Positions 45,187 through 54,625 are shown, numbered from the stretch's first letter. The stretch: 64,000 nucleotides of DNA from an uncultured Sutterella sp. (GCA_949282745.1 CASDQM010000038.1:1-64000), one strand, 5' to 3'. The notes: generated from the letters alone by a model not told the origin. Numbers and translations: made by a program.

Positions 45187-45824
45187 CGCTGCAGTTTGTG
45201 AGCGGCATCGACACGGACGCGGGGAAGACCGTCGCGACCGGGTGGCTCGCCGCACGCCTTCTTGAGGAAGGACGAAAAGTCATCACCGCCAAGCTCGTGC
45301 AGACGGGCTCGGACGAACTCTCGCCCGACATTCTGACGCACCGACGCCTCATGGGGACGGGGCTTCTCCCCGCCGACCGAGACGGACGCACGATGCCCGA
45401 AACCTTCCGCTATCCGGCCTCGCCCCATCTCGCGGCCGAGCTTGACGGCCGTGCGGTGGACTTTGTGAAGATCGAGGGCGCGCTCGCGTCGCTCGACGCC
45501 GAATACGAGACGGTGCTCGTCGAAGGGGCGGGCGGCCTCATGGTGCCGCTTACGCGCGAGCTCCTCACGATCGACTACGTGGCCGAAAAGGGTTGGCCCG
45601 TCTGGTTCGTGACGTCGGGCAAATTGGGGTCCGTCAACCACACGCTCCTGTCGCTCGAAGCCATGAAGCGGCGCGGCATGCCGCTCGCGGGCATGATCTT
45701 CAACGACTTCTGTCCCTCGCACGACGAAGTGATCGCCAAGGATACGAAGGAATACCTCCGGACGGCGCTCGCGCGCTTCTACCCCGAAGCGCCCTTTCTC
45801 GTCTGTCCGACGATCGATCTGTGA
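45183..45824 (+). CDS. bioD: Dethiobiotin synthetase BioD
   Basis: BioD carboxylates DAPA with CO2 and ATP to form dethiobiotin, the substrate of the BioB half of the fusion. The 213-aa protein has the P-loop SGIDTDAGKTVATGW at the N-terminus, KLVQTGSD, and VEGAGGLMVPL in the core. It is the last gene of the operon, overlaps bioC in ATGA, and is followed by a terminator 11 bp after the stop. Confidence 0.95.
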   Translation: MTLQFVSGIDTDAGKTVATGWLAARLLEEGRKVITAKLVQTGSDELSPDILTHRRLMGTGLLPADRDGRTMPETFRYPASPHLAAELDGRAVDFVKIEGALASLDAEYETVLVEGAGGLMVPLTRELLTIDYVAEKGWPVWFVTSGKLGSVNHTLLSLEAMKRRGMPLAGMIFNDFCPSHDEVIAKDTKEYLRTALARFYPEAPFLVCPTIDL

Positions 45825-45835
45825 GTCCTTACGGC

Positions 45836-45874
45836 AAGGCCGCCCGAAGCGATGCGCTTCGCGGCGGCCTTTCT
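45836..45874 (+). terminator. Terminator of the biotin operon
   Basis: AAGGCCGCC and GGCGGCCTT close a longer stem that also pairs CGAAGC with GCTTCG inside, then TTTC. It lies between bioD and the convergent lysR-type gene. Confidence 0.8.
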
Positions 45875-45893
45875 GTTCGGACGAAGGAAAACG

Positions 45894-46871
45894 TCAGGGT
45901 TCTAGCGACACGAAGTCGTCGGGATCGACGAAGCGGCCCTTTTCGCTCAGGAACATCCCGCGCAACCACTGCACGGCCGGATCCTTGTCGACGCGCACGT
46001 GCCAGAGGAAGTGCGGCGTGTAGTCCGAAATGCGCGAGGGCTTCCCGAGAATCACGTAGTCGCCTCCCTCGGCGATGCGGCGCGCGGCGAGCTGCAGGCC
46101 CGTCATCGCGACGAGTCCCGTGCCGTGCAGGCACTCGAAGGCCTGCGTGAAGTACGGCACCCAGACGGCCGTTTCGAGCGACCGGTAGGGAATGTCGGAC
46201 TGATTCGGCATGAAGGGATCTTCCGGCTGAATGTTCTGCGAGGGAATGAGGCTCGTCTTCACGAAGCGGTAGCGCAGAATGTCGGATTCGTGCAGCGTTC
46301 TGGTGCGCGCGAGTTCGACGAGCGGGTGCGAGACGTGCACCACGTAGGCGACCGCGTCGCGGCAGATGGGCTGCGAACGGATGTCGGGGTCGTTTTCGTG
46401 CGTCGGATAGACGGCGAGGTCGAGCGCTCCGGATTTGAGCTGCATCCCGATGTTGACGTCAAGCGGACGAAAGTCGATCGAGGCGAGCGGCGCCGCCGCG
46501 ACGATCGCGGGCAAAGCGGGGACGAGGTAGTTGTAGACGCCGTAGTCGACCGCCCCCACGCGGAAGGTGCGCGTGAGTTCCGCCGGATTGAAGCTGCGGC
46601 CCGCGCCCGAAAGAAGCTGCTGATAGTCAAGGAGCATCGCGCGCAGAACCGGCTCGATTTCGCGGGCCCGCGCGGTCGGGAGCATTCCGAGGTGATAGCG
46701 CGTGAAGAGTTCGTCGCCGAAGATGAGGCGCAGTTTCGAGAGCACGCGGCTTGCCGAGGCAACGCTCGTCATGCAGCGTTCCGCCGTTTGCGAAAGATTG
46801 AGCGTCTCAAAAAGCGTGACGAAGAGACGCACCGATTCCATGTCCAAAGTAGGCAGTTTTTGTTCCGACAT
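45894..46871 (-). CDS. LysR-family transcriptional regulator
   Basis: The 325-aa protein has the LysR winged helix at the N-terminus (VRLFVTLFETLNLSQTAERC, then VASASRVLSKLRLIFGDELFTR) and a periplasmic-binding-like effector domain from about residue 95. It shows no special similarity to a named regulator that I recognise. It is convergent with the biotin operon and monocistronic, so its targets cannot be inferred from neighbours. Confidence 0.92.
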   Translation of the reverse strand: MSEQKLPTLDMESVRLFVTLFETLNLSQTAERCMTSVASASRVLSKLRLIFGDELFTRYHLGMLPTARAREIEPVLRAMLLDYQQLLSGAGRSFNPAELTRTFRVGAVDYGVYNYLVPALPAIVAAAPLASIDFRPLDVNIGMQLKSGALDLAVYPTHENDPDIRSQPICRDAVAYVVHVSHPLVELARTRTLHESDILRYRFVKTSLIPSQNIQPEDPFMPNQSDIPYRSLETAVWVPYFTQAFECLHGTGLVAMTGLQLAARRIAEGGDYVILGKPSRISDYTPHFLWHVRVDKDPAVQWLRGMFLSEKGRFVDPDDFVSLEP

Positions 46872-47001
46872 TCCGGCACTCCCTTCGAATAAAAAGAAAA
46901 CGAAGCGCCGCCCTTACGAGAACGGCCTTCGTCCTTAAGCATACTCTAGCGACCGATGCGCTTGGGCTTGGGGATCATCCCGAGCGCATCGGATTAGTTT
47001 T

Positions 47002-48153
47002 TCAGAATGTCAGTTCGCTTCTGCGGGTTTTTCCAAGGAGGGGGGGGGCATCGGACGGGGCTTCCGTCGCGGCGGCCGGAGCGGCCTCGGCTTCGGGCGC
47101 CTTGAATTCGCGCTGCGCCGCCTGGACCATCTGCATGATGATGGCGTTGGCGACTTCGGCATCCCGGTCCATTTCCTCTTCCGTCGGATCGCGCCCTTCG
47201 GCGAAGGCCTTCTTGCAGCGGGGACCGTCGCGAAGGACGTAGCCCATCACGGTTTCTTCGCGCAGGCCCTGCGGAACGGCGTCGGCGCCGTCGTCGAGGT
47301 AGAGCGTGCGCATGTCGCTCATGAAGTGGGCGTTGTTGAGAAGTTCCTGCATGAAGGCGGCGTCGGCTTCGTCAACCGAATTGAAGCCGACGAGGTTCAT
47401 GTTGAAGGCGTCGGCCGCTTCAGGCTTCCAGTCGGGATAGTCGCGAAGGAACTCTTCCGTCACCGTGTTGTCGGCGAGGACCTTGTCGAAGTCGAGAAGC
47501 TCCTTGTTGACGAGCGACAGGTTCGACGTGACGAAGCCCGTGTAGGCCGTGATGAGGGCGTCCTTGCAGTTCGTGACCGAAATGAGGTTTTCCGGACCGT
47601 ACTGGGCGATTTCACCCGTCATGTCGAGGAAACTCATCACGAAGTCGACCGCGAAGAGGCAGCAGAGGTCGCGGCGTCCGAGGATCGCCACCTGATCGCC
47701 GATGCCCGCCTGCGTGAACTTGGGACGCGCCCAGTTTTCGCGGATCGCCTCGACGACGCCCGTGCCCATCCAGCCCGAGTCGTCCTGCAGGTCCGCGCGC
47801 ATGTCGAGAAGCGTGGCGGCGAGCGCATAGGCGACGCCCGCGACGTGGTCTTCGCGCTCGATCATCGAGAGGCGGCTCGAGCGGGAAATCGCGTTCGAGA
47901 GCGCGTAGGAGAACCCGATGAACATGTCCTGGAGCTGCATGTAGTCGGAGAGGTCCTGATGCTGCACTTCGCAGCCCTGCATGTTCTGCGCAAGGATTTC
48001 CAGGTGCGGGAAGCCCTGTTCTTCGTAGAAACGGTTGTTGAGCGACTCGCGAAGGACGTCGAGCATGTAGGTGTAGCCCGTCTTGGCTTCGTTGCGGGCG
48101 CGGCGCTTCTTGAGTTTGCGCGCGCGGTCGGGATTGGTTTTGCTCTGCGGCAT
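47002..48153 (-). CDS. Conserved-looking protein of unknown function with C9 tract near its end
   Basis: I recognise no domain in this 383-aa protein. A basic N-terminus (KKRRARNEAKTG) precedes a mainly helical, acidic, soluble body with no signal sequence or membrane helix, and an Ala/Pro-rich tail. AAGGA lies 6 bases before the ATG. A run of nine C on the coding strand (47040-47048 as G on the plus strand) lies 13 codons before the stop. Eight or ten C would give different short C-termini, so the tail could vary by slippage. Downstream, CCGATGCGCT/AGCGCATCGG forms a 10-bp inverted repeat without a U-run. Monocistronic. Confidence 0.7.
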   Translation of the reverse strand: MPQSKTNPDRARKLKKRRARNEAKTGYTYMLDVLRESLNNRFYEEQGFPHLEILAQNMQGCEVQHQDLSDYMQLQDMFIGFSYALSNAISRSSRLSMIEREDHVAGVAYALAATLLDMRADLQDDSGWMGTGVVEAIRENWARPKFTQAGIGDQVAILGRRDLCCLFAVDFVMSFLDMTGEIAQYGPENLISVTNCKDALITAYTGFVTSNLSLVNKELLDFDKVLADNTVTEEFLRDYPDWKPEAADAFNMNLVGFNSVDEADAAFMQELLNNAHFMSDMRTLYLDDGADAVPQGLREETVMGYVLRDGPRCKKAFAEGRDPTEEEMDRDAEVANAIIMQMVQAAQREFKAPEAEAAPAAATEAPSDAPPLLGKTRRSELTF

Positions 48154-48265
48154 GATGGTCCTTATTTTGAGTTGCCGGGCACGGGGCCTTAGGCTGAACT
48201 TAAGAAGTGTAGAGCGGCAACCTTAAGCCGAGATTTCCGATTTTTTACGCCTCCCCCCAAAGGGC

Positions 48266-48298
48266 AAAGGGGCGGCGCCCTTAAGACGCCGCCCCTTT
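48266..48298. terminator. Terminator after brnQ copy 2
   Basis: AAAGGGGCGGCG and CGCCGCCCCTTT form a perfect 12-bp stem with a 9-base loop. It lies between the brnQ stop and the upstream end of the unknown gene. Confidence 0.75.
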
Positions 48299-48323
48299 GC
48301 GGAGGTTGGGTTGCTGTTGTTCG

Positions 48324-49691
48324 TCAGCCTTCGCCGCGCTTGGGTGAGAAGACGGAAAGCGCCGCGCCCAGGATCATGCCGACCAGGGCGGGCAGGATCC
48401 ATTCGAGCCCGTGGGCCGCAAACGGCAGCGCGTCGGCAAAGTCGGAGAGTCCGGGCACGCGCACGCCGAAGGCTTCGACGCCCGCGAGGACCGAGAAGAT
48501 CCCCGTCGCGACGACGGTCGCGGGATAGAGGGCCTTGAGCGCGAGAAGACGCTTCGAGGCGAGCGTGAGAAGGCCGAGCACGATGAGGACGATCGCGACG
48601 GGATAGATCGCAACGAGAAGCGGCACCGAGAATTTGAGGATGAGCGTGAGCCCCGCGTTGGCGATCACCATGCTCGCGAACGCAAAGACCGCGGCCCAGC
48701 CGCGGTAGCGAAGGATCAGGAAGGTTTCGGCGAAGTAGTTCGAGCAGCAGGAAATGAGTCCCACGCAGGTGTTGAAGCAGGCAATGAAGAAAATGAGTCC
48801 CATGAGGACCGTCCCGACCGGGCCGAAGAGGTCCGAGGCGACGAGCGTCAGGGTCTGCGCGCCGTTTTCCATGCCGGAATAGGTGCCGCCGGCCTCTGCG
48901 CCGATCAGGGCGAGCGCGCCGTAGACCGCGAAGAAGACGACGGCGGCGATCGCGCCCGCAAAGACCGTTTCCTTCACGACCGTCCCTTCGAAACGGATCC
49001 CGAAGGCGCGGATGTTTATCGCGATCACGAGACCGAAGTTGAGGGCCGCGATCGTGTCCATGGTCTGGTAGCCCTCGATGAAGCCCGTCGCGAAGGCTCC
49101 CTGCGCGTACGCGCCCGTCGGCGCCGCGGCGTCACCCAAGGGGTTGAAGCAAATCCCGAGAAAGAGGAGCGCAATGAGGGCGATGAGCGTCGGGCAGAGG
49201 AACTTTCCGAGGCGCTGCGTAAGCTTTTCCGGATTGAGCGCGACCAAGTAGGCGATCGCAAAGAAGAGGACCGAGTAGACGAACTGCGAAAGCCCGAGCG
49301 CCCCGAATCCACCGAAGGAAGCGTCGAGAAGCCCGACACTCTCAAGTGCCGGACGCATCACCATTTCGAAGGACGTGCTCGCCGTGCGGGGAATCGCAAG
49401 ACACGGCCCGATCGAAAGATAAATGAGGAGCGTAAAGAGGAAGGCGAAGCGCGCGTTCACCCGCGAGGCGAGCGCCGTCAAGCCCCCCGACTCCGCCACG
49501 GCCATGACGCCGAGAATCGGAAAGCCCACGGCCGTCACGAGAAAGCCCGCGAGCGCCGCGGGCATGTCGGTGCCCGCCTGCGCCCCGAGGAAAGGCGGGA
49601 AGATGAGGTTCCCCGCCCCGAAGAACATGGAAAAAAGCGTGAGGCCGACGAGAAGCCGCTGGGAGAAGCGAAGGGAGGTTTGCTCGAGCAT
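48324..49691 (-). CDS. brnQ: Branched-chain amino acid carrier BrnQ (copy 2)
   Basis: The ATG at 49691 (MLEQTSLRF) gives a 455-aa LIVCS carrier with FSMFFGAGNLIFPPFLGAQAG, IGPCLAIPRTASTSFEM and about 12 helices. It imports leucine, isoleucine and valine with a cation. The open frame extends a further 83 codons upstream, but that part has no membrane or signal features and no start signals. Compared with the copy at 3.0-4.4 kb it keeps the family motifs but diverges elsewhere, suggesting different affinity or regulation. Confidence 0.94.
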   Translation of the reverse strand: MLEQTSLRFSQRLLVGLTLFSMFFGAGNLIFPPFLGAQAGTDMPAALAGFLVTAVGFPILGVMAVAESGGLTALASRVNARFAFLFTLLIYLSIGPCLAIPRTASTSFEMVMRPALESVGLLDASFGGFGALGLSQFVYSVLFFAIAYLVALNPEKLTQRLGKFLCPTLIALIALLFLGICFNPLGDAAAPTGAYAQGAFATGFIEGYQTMDTIAALNFGLVIAINIRAFGIRFEGTVVKETVFAGAIAAVVFFAVYGALALIGAEAGGTYSGMENGAQTLTLVASDLFGPVGTVLMGLIFFIACFNTCVGLISCCSNYFAETFLILRYRGWAAVFAFASMVIANAGLTLILKFSVPLLVAIYPVAIVLIVLGLLTLASKRLLALKALYPATVVATGIFSVLAGVEAFGVRVPGLSDFADALPFAAHGLEWILPALVGMILGAALSVFSPKRGEG

Positions 49692-49965
49692 GTCGTTTTT
49701 GTTGTGTTCGCAGGAGTGGAAAAAAGAAAAAGCCGATGCGGATTCTCCCGAACGGTCTTCGGGCGGAAGCGCGGATAATCGGCGGGAACCGCAAACAATA
49801 GCAAATTTCTCGGACACTTCACGGGCAGAGGCGTGCAAAACGGCGGATTTTTTGCGGTTTGGCGGCTGAAGTCGTCTCAAAAGCAAGTGCGGCAAAGACT
49901 TCCCGTGCGCTACACTTAGGGGAAGCTCTGTTTTTGGCAATTTGCTTTTTCAGGACACGGAAAAG

Positions 49966-50262
49966 ATGGGCAACACTGACATTGAATGGCTCAAGGCCAC
50001 GCTTTCGGACGCCGCCGAAGAATTGCAGCGCGTGATCGAACGTCTCGAAGCGGACGGCTCGGAAAAGGACGCCGAACACATCGTCACGCACGACCTCGTG
50101 CACGTCTATGCGAAACTCAACTACGCGGTCAACACCCGCGAACTCGGGCACCTCGCGCTCGAAGCGCTCACCGAGGACGAACTCATCGCCTGGCCGGAAG
50201 TGATGCCCTTTGCGACGATGGACGAACTCGAAGCCATGGTCGACTTTGAACCGAAAAACTGA
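49966..50262 (+). CDS. Small acidic protein, unknown function
   Basis: The ATG at 49966 gives 98 residues, mostly helical and acidic, with no cysteine, signal or membrane segment; GGA lies about 10 bases upstream. A TACACT box at 49912-49917 may be its -10. A hairpin with a 10-bp perfect outer stem follows at 50284-50323. The defined promoter-like box, ribosome site, terminator and coding composition argue for a real gene, but I recognise no family. Confidence 0.65.
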   Translation: MGNTDIEWLKATLSDAAEELQRVIERLEADGSEKDAEHIVTHDLVHVYAKLNYAVNTRELGHLALEALTEDELIAWPEVMPFATMDELEAMVDFEPKN

Positions 50263-50283
50263 AAAGCGTTCTTTCCCAATGCA

Positions 50284-50330
50284 AACGCCCGCGTGAGCGG
50301 CCCGAAGGCCGCGCGCGGGCGTTGTCGTTT
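50284..50330 (+). terminator. Terminator after the small acidic protein gene
   Basis: AACGCCCGCG and CGCGGGCGTT form the outer 10 bp, with GCGGCC/GGCCGC pairing inside, then GTCGTTT. Confidence 0.7.
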
Positions 50331-50354
50331 GCGCTGCCGACCGGGACGGTTCGG

Positions 50355-51905
50355 TCAGTCCTTGGCTTCGGGAGCCGGGCGCAGATCGCGAAGGCGCCAA
50401 CCGAAGAGCGTCATGACGAGGAAGTAGACGACCGCGGCGCCGGCCACGAGACCGAGCGTTCCGGCCGCGCGGACGGGCCACGCGAGCGCCGTCCAGGAGA
50501 CGCCGCGCTGCGCAAACCACAGCCCGACGGCCATGACGAGCGACCCCGCCGCCACCTGCAAAAGGAACTTTCCCCAGCCCGCGCGGGGACGATAAATCCC
50601 GCGGCGCCCGAGAATGAGAAGAAGTGACCCGGCGTTGACGCAGCTCCCGAGACCCACCGAAAGCGCGAGCCCCGCCTGATCAAAGAGCGGCACCGTCGCG
50701 AGGTTCAGAAGCTGCACGACGACGAGACTCAGAAAAGCGATGCGCACGGGCGTTCGAATGTCCTTTCGCGCGTAGAAGGCGGGCGCCGCGATCTTGAGCG
50801 TGATGAGCCCGATGAGGCCGACGGAGTAGCCCACCACCGCCCTCGCCGTTTCCGCGACGTCGGCGGGCGAGAAGTTTTTCCCCTGAAAGAGGAAGGCAAC
50901 GAGCGCCTCGGACGTGAGCCAGAGCCCCAAGGCCGCGGGGATCCCGACGAGCACGACGAGCCGAAGACCGTGATCAAGGAGCGCGTTGTAGCGCTCGGCG
51001 TCCCCCCGAGCGTGGGCGGCGGAGAGCCCCGGCAAAAGCACCGTCCCGAGTGCCACGCCCAAAAGGGCCGTCGGAAATTCCATCAGGCGGTCCGCATAGT
51101 TGAGCCAGGTCACGGCCCCGTGCCCCAAGTGCGAGGCGATGTTCGTGTTGATGAGAATCGAGAGCTGCGCCACACCCACCCCGAAGAGCGCGGGGAGCAT
51201 GAGGGAGAGAACCTTTCGCACGTCCGCGTCGGCAAGGGACGCGCGAATCCCCCTCGGCCGCAGGATGCAGCCGAGCTTCGCGAGCGCCGCGATCTGCGCG
51301 CCCAACTGCAGAACGCCCCCGATGAGGACGGCGGCCGCAAGCGCCCAGATGGGCTCGTCAAAGTACGGCGTCAGAAGGATCGTCGCGCCGATGAAGCTCA
51401 GGTTGAGCAAAATCGGCGTCGCCGCGGGAATCGCGAAGCGCTTCATCGTGTTGAGAATCGAAGCCGCAAGCGCGACCAAGCTCATGAAGGCGATGTAGGG
51501 GAACATCCAGCGCGTGAGCGCCACCGCAAGGTCGAAGGCTTCCGGGTCGGAGCGCATCCCGCCCGCGATCGCGAGGACGAGCAGGGGCGCGGCGAGGACG
51601 CCCAGGACGCTCGCCGCGAAGACGGCAAGACTGAGGATCGTGAAGACGTGCTCCAGGAAGCTCTGCGTGCGCTCGGGCGCGTTTCGCTCGCGCACGTCCG
51701 AGAGCATCGGCACGAAGGCCTGCTGAAAGGCGCCTTCGGCGAAGAGCCGCCGCAGCATGTTCGGCAGACGGAAGGCCACGTAGAAGGCGTCCGTCGCGGC
51801 GGTCGCGCCGAAGTAGCGGGCGATCAGCATGTCGCGGATCACGCCCGTGATGCGGCTCACGAGCGTGAGGCCGGAGACGGTGAGCGCGGAACGGAGTAAA
51901 GACAT
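50355..51905 (-). CDS. murJ: Lipid II flippase MurJ
   Basis: MurJ moves lipid-linked peptidoglycan precursor across the inner membrane. The ATG at 51905 gives 516 aa with about 14 helices and the family start SLLRSALTVSGLTLVSRITG, then IARYFGATAATDAFYVAFRLPN and FAEGAFQQAFVP. The longer open frame has 81 extra codons upstream with no membrane or MurJ-like sequence. It is divergent from rpsT, the usual neighbour in beta-proteobacteria. Confidence 0.96.
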   Translation of the reverse strand: MSLLRSALTVSGLTLVSRITGVIRDMLIARYFGATAATDAFYVAFRLPNMLRRLFAEGAFQQAFVPMLSDVRERNAPERTQSFLEHVFTILSLAVFAASVLGVLAAPLLVLAIAGGMRSDPEAFDLAVALTRWMFPYIAFMSLVALAASILNTMKRFAIPAATPILLNLSFIGATILLTPYFDEPIWALAAAVLIGGVLQLGAQIAALAKLGCILRPRGIRASLADADVRKVLSLMLPALFGVGVAQLSILINTNIASHLGHGAVTWLNYADRLMEFPTALLGVALGTVLLPGLSAAHARGDAERYNALLDHGLRLVVLVGIPAALGLWLTSEALVAFLFQGKNFSPADVAETARAVVGYSVGLIGLITLKIAAPAFYARKDIRTPVRIAFLSLVVVQLLNLATVPLFDQAGLALSVGLGSCVNAGSLLLILGRRGIYRPRAGWGKFLLQVAAGSLVMAVGLWFAQRGVSWTALAWPVRAAGTLGLVAGAAVVYFLVMTLFGWRLRDLRPAPEAKD

Positions 51906-52340
51906 CGGTGCGGCATCCCCTGGGAACGGTGCGAGGCGGAGACGGTCGGGCGCAATCCCCTGCCGTCCGGACGAATCGCGGCTTCGTCGCCGAAGCGCAC
52001 AATTTTTCCCGCCTTCGATTTGTTTTTTGATCGGAAAATTGTTATAGTTTAGGACTTTTCGGAATCCGCAAAGTGTAACGCGTCCGGACGCTTCCACGGA
52101 AGACGGTCCTGCGGGATTTGCAAAACTCGGCCAACGTGTCTTGGGCAACTATGGGCGTAACTCTCGCGAACGCCCGCCTCGGTTTGGTTTTCAGCCCGTC
52201 CGGAGCCTTTGACGGACCCGAATAAGATTTTTTTCGAAAAAAAGACTTCACTTCAAGCGAGCCCCGCTCGCGTGTGGGAGCTCTCGGCGGTTGACGAGTC
52301 TCTTCTGCCGACCGACTCCATTTGCTAAGGACATTCACAA
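51906..52340 (+). promoter_or_regulatory. murJ-rpsT intergenic region with rpsT promoter and long leader
   Basis: A promoter with TTGTTT (52020-52025), 17-bp spacer and TATAGT (52043-52048) points toward rpsT, leaving a 5' leader of about 285 nt. An AT-rich run TTTTTTTCGAAAAAAA-like near 52228 and several GC hairpins lie inside it. S20 synthesis is autoregulated in E. coli, so a regulatory leader is reasonable, but no specific S20 site was recognised. AAGGA precedes the ATG. No gene is seen in the 435 bp. Confidence 0.5.
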
Positions 52341-52604
52341 ATGGCTAATACCAAGCAAGCTCGTAAGCGCGCCCGTCAGATCGTTGCGCGTAACCTGCAC
52401 CTCTCGGCTCAGCGCAGCCAGTTCCGCACCGCCATCAAGGCCGTGCGCAAGCTCATCGTCGCCGGCGACAAGGCTGCCGCTCAGGAAGCCTTCAAGAAGG
52501 CCGAATCCGTGATCGATGCGATGGCTCGCAAGGGCGTTCTCCACGCCAACGCCGCCGCTCGTCACAAGAGCCGTCTGAGCGCCTCGATCAAGGCCATGGC
52601 CTAA
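52341..52604 (+). CDS. rpsT: 30S ribosomal protein S20
   Basis: S20 binds 16S rRNA early in small-subunit assembly. The 87-aa basic protein begins [13 protein letters not shown] and contains the [12 protein letters not shown] and [12 protein letters not shown] segments of the family. AAGGA lies 9 bases before the ATG. Codon choice differs from its neighbours, with more CGT and GCT codons, as expected of a highly expressed gene. A terminator shared with murB follows. Confidence 0.98.
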   Translation: MANTKQARKRARQIVARNLHLSAQRSQFRTAIKAVRKLIVAGDKAAAQEAFKKAESVIDAMARKGVLHANAAARHKSRLSASIKAMA

Positions 52605-52650
52605 TTGCGAGATGCTTTGCGTTCGGGGACGCGAGAGTCCCCGGGCGAAG

Positions 52651-52685
52651 AAAACCCCGCCGTTGCGAGACGAGCGGGGTTTTTT
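52651..52685. terminator. Bidirectional terminator between rpsT and murB
   Basis: AAAACCCCGC and GCGGGGTTTT form a perfect 10-bp stem with a 13-base loop and a T6 run on the plus strand. The convergent genes share it. Confidence 0.9.
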
Positions 52686-52704
52686 GCATCTTGGCGGTCC
52701 GTTC

Positions 52705-53736
52705 TCAGGCCTTTTCGCCCGCCACGACGGGTTCGAGTTCAAGTCTCAGGCCGAACTTCTCCTCGACGTCCGCGCGGATGTCTTCGGCGACGCGCAGAAC
52801 GTCCTCACCCGTGGCGCCCCCGAGGTTCACGAGAATGAGGGCGTGGCGCTTGTAGACGCCCACCGTGCCGCGCTCGGCGCCCTTCCAGCCTGCGGCTTCG
52901 ATGAGCCAGGCGGCGGCGAGTTTGCGTCGGCCCCCTCCGAGAGGATAGGAGGGAATCCCGGGGTGTTCCGTAAGGATGTGGTGCCAGAGAAGCTTCTCGG
53001 CGACGGGGTTCTTGAAGAAGGACCCGGCGTTGCCGATTTCCTTGGGGTCCGGCAATTTCGCCGCGCGCACGGCGCGCACCGCCGCCGCGACCGTTTGCGG
53101 CGTCGTGGGTTCGAGACGGGTCTTGCGGTAGGCTTCGAGGTCCTTGTAGTCGACGCGCGGCACCCACTCCTTCGGGAAGCGAAGCACGGCCGAAAGGATC
53201 ACTTCGCCTCGGCCCGCTTCGGTCTTAAAGCGCGAATGACGGTAGCCGAAGTCGCAGTCTCCGACGCCGTAGTCGACGACGCTTCCGTCGGGACGGAGCA
53301 CCCGGACGGACTCGATGCGCTCCGCCATTTCAAGCCCGTAGGCGCCCGCGTTCTGTACGACTGCGCCGCCCACCGTCCCCGGCACGGCAGCGAGGTTTTC
53401 CAAGCCTCCGACGCCCGCGTCGAGAAGCGCGTCGATCACGTCGTCGAGCGTCTCCCCCGCCCCCGCTTCAAGGAGCGTGTCGCCCGTCTCGGCGTCCTGC
53501 GTCAGCACGAAGCCGTGAAGATCGAGCTTCACGACGAGTCCCGGAACCTTCGAGAGGAAGATCGTGTTGGAGCCGCCCCCGAGGATCGTGACGGGGAGGT
53601 TTTCTTCCTTTGCGTACGCCAGGGCGTCGCGCAGTTCGTCGACGTCCTCCACCCGCACGAATCTTTCCGCCGTGGCCTTCGTCTGAAAGGTCGACGAGTG
53701 CGTCAAATCGAAGTCGCGGAAAATTTCGAACGCCAT
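52705..53736 (-). CDS. murB: UDP-N-acetylenolpyruvoylglucosamine reductase MurB
   Basis: MurB is the FAD enzyme that reduces enolpyruvyl-UDP-GlcNAc to UDP-N-acetylmuramate in the cytosol. The 343-aa protein begins THSSTFQTKATAERFV and has the FAD loop VTILGGGSNTIFL and AVPGTVGGAVVQNAGAYG. The catalytic serine lies in GNAGSFFKNPV, and the C-terminal Glu domain fits the type I (E. coli) branch. AGGAG lies before the ATG. With murJ it is one of two peptidoglycan genes here, but they are not co-transcribed. Confidence 0.96.
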   Translation of the reverse strand: MAFEIFRDFDLTHSSTFQTKATAERFVRVEDVDELRDALAYAKEENLPVTILGGGSNTIFLSKVPGLVVKLDLHGFVLTQDAETGDTLLEAGAGETLDDVIDALLDAGVGGLENLAAVPGTVGGAVVQNAGAYGLEMAERIESVRVLRPDGSVVDYGVGDCDFGYRHSRFKTEAGRGEVILSAVLRFPKEWVPRVDYKDLEAYRKTRLEPTTPQTVAAAVRAVRAAKLPDPKEIGNAGSFFKNPVAEKLLWHHILTEHPGIPSYPLGGGRRKLAAAWLIEAAGWKGAERGTVGVYKRHALILVNLGGATGEDVLRVAEDIRADVEEKFGLRLELEPVVAGEKA

Positions 53737-53856
53737 AGGGTCTCCTGCCTTTTGTGAAGCGGCCCGGCCGCTTGGAATCTGTTGCTCTAGAAAACCATTA
53801 TAGGGAGGCTTTGGCTACAATCAGGTCTTCCCGCAACATCCGGCAAAGGAAAAGAC

Positions 53857-54348
53857 ATGCCCAGTTTTGACGTCGAACTCAAGGTCGACGCGGTGGAACT
53901 CAAGAACGCCGTCGATCAGGCTCAGAAGGAAATCGGCACGCGCTACGACTTCCGCGGCACGGCCGCGGCCGTCGAGCAGAAGGATCTCGAACTCACGCTC
54001 ATCGCCGAGTCGGACTTTCAGCTCCGTCAGGTCCGCGACGTTCTGATCGGCAAGCTCGCCAAGCGCGGCGTCGACGTGCGCTTCCTCGACGAATCGAAGG
54101 CCGTTGAAAAGATCGGCGGCGACAAGCTCAAGCAAACGATCGTCGTCAAGTCCGGGATCGACAAGGACCTCGGCAAGAAGATCCAGACGACCGTCAAGAA
54201 CGCCAAGGCGCTCAAGCTCTCGGCCTCGCTTCAGGGCGACGTCGTGCGCGTCTCGGGCGCCAAGCGCGACGCTCTGCAGGAATGCATCGCGCTCCTTCGC
54301 AAGGAAATCGACGAAGCTCCGCTTTCGTTCGGCAACTTCCGCAACTGA
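53857..54348 (+). CDS. yajQ: YajQ-family nucleotide-binding protein
   Basis: The 163-aa protein begins [21 protein letters not shown] and matches the YajQ/UPF0234 family throughout ([30 protein letters not shown]). A Xanthomonas member binds cyclic di-GMP and works with a transcription factor; other members bind tRNA or GTP. Which applies here is unknown. AAAGGA precedes the ATG, and the gene is monocistronic with its own terminator. Confidence 0.95.
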   Translation: MPSFDVELKVDAVELKNAVDQAQKEIGTRYDFRGTAAAVEQKDLELTLIAESDFQLRQVRDVLIGKLAKRGVDVRFLDESKAVEKIGGDKLKQTIVVKSGIDKDLGKKIQTTVKNAKALKLSASLQGDVVRVSGAKRDALQECIALLRKEIDEAPLSFGNFRN

Positions 54349-54401
54349 TCGGAAGGCTCCCCGCCTTCCCGCGGCGAAAAACCGCCGCAACGCTGAAATC
54401 T

Positions 54402-54433
54402 CGGCGCCCGCATCCCCTCGGGCGCCGTTTTTT
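54402..54433 (+). terminator. Terminator after yajQ
   Basis: CGGCGCCCG and CGGGCGCCG form a perfect 9-bp stem with an 8-base loop, followed by six T. Confidence 0.88.
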
Positions 54434-54625
54434 CATCTTCGGGAGGAATCTGCAAAAAAGAAAATTTCGCTTTCTGAAGCCCAACGCAAGGGGCGTAAGG
54501 CATTCGCACTAGGCTTTCTAGGAAGAGAGCGGCTTATAGTGGAGAAAGTATCGCGCCGAGCGCTTCTCTTCCGCACGGAGGGAACCCAAAGAGCGCGTCC
54601 GATCAACCCTCAAGGACTCCCCAAC

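Noticed and set aside
49692-49940. Extended N-terminus of BrnQ copy 2
   Set aside because: The extra 83 codons lack membrane or signal features and a ribosome site; the family start motif begins just after 49691.
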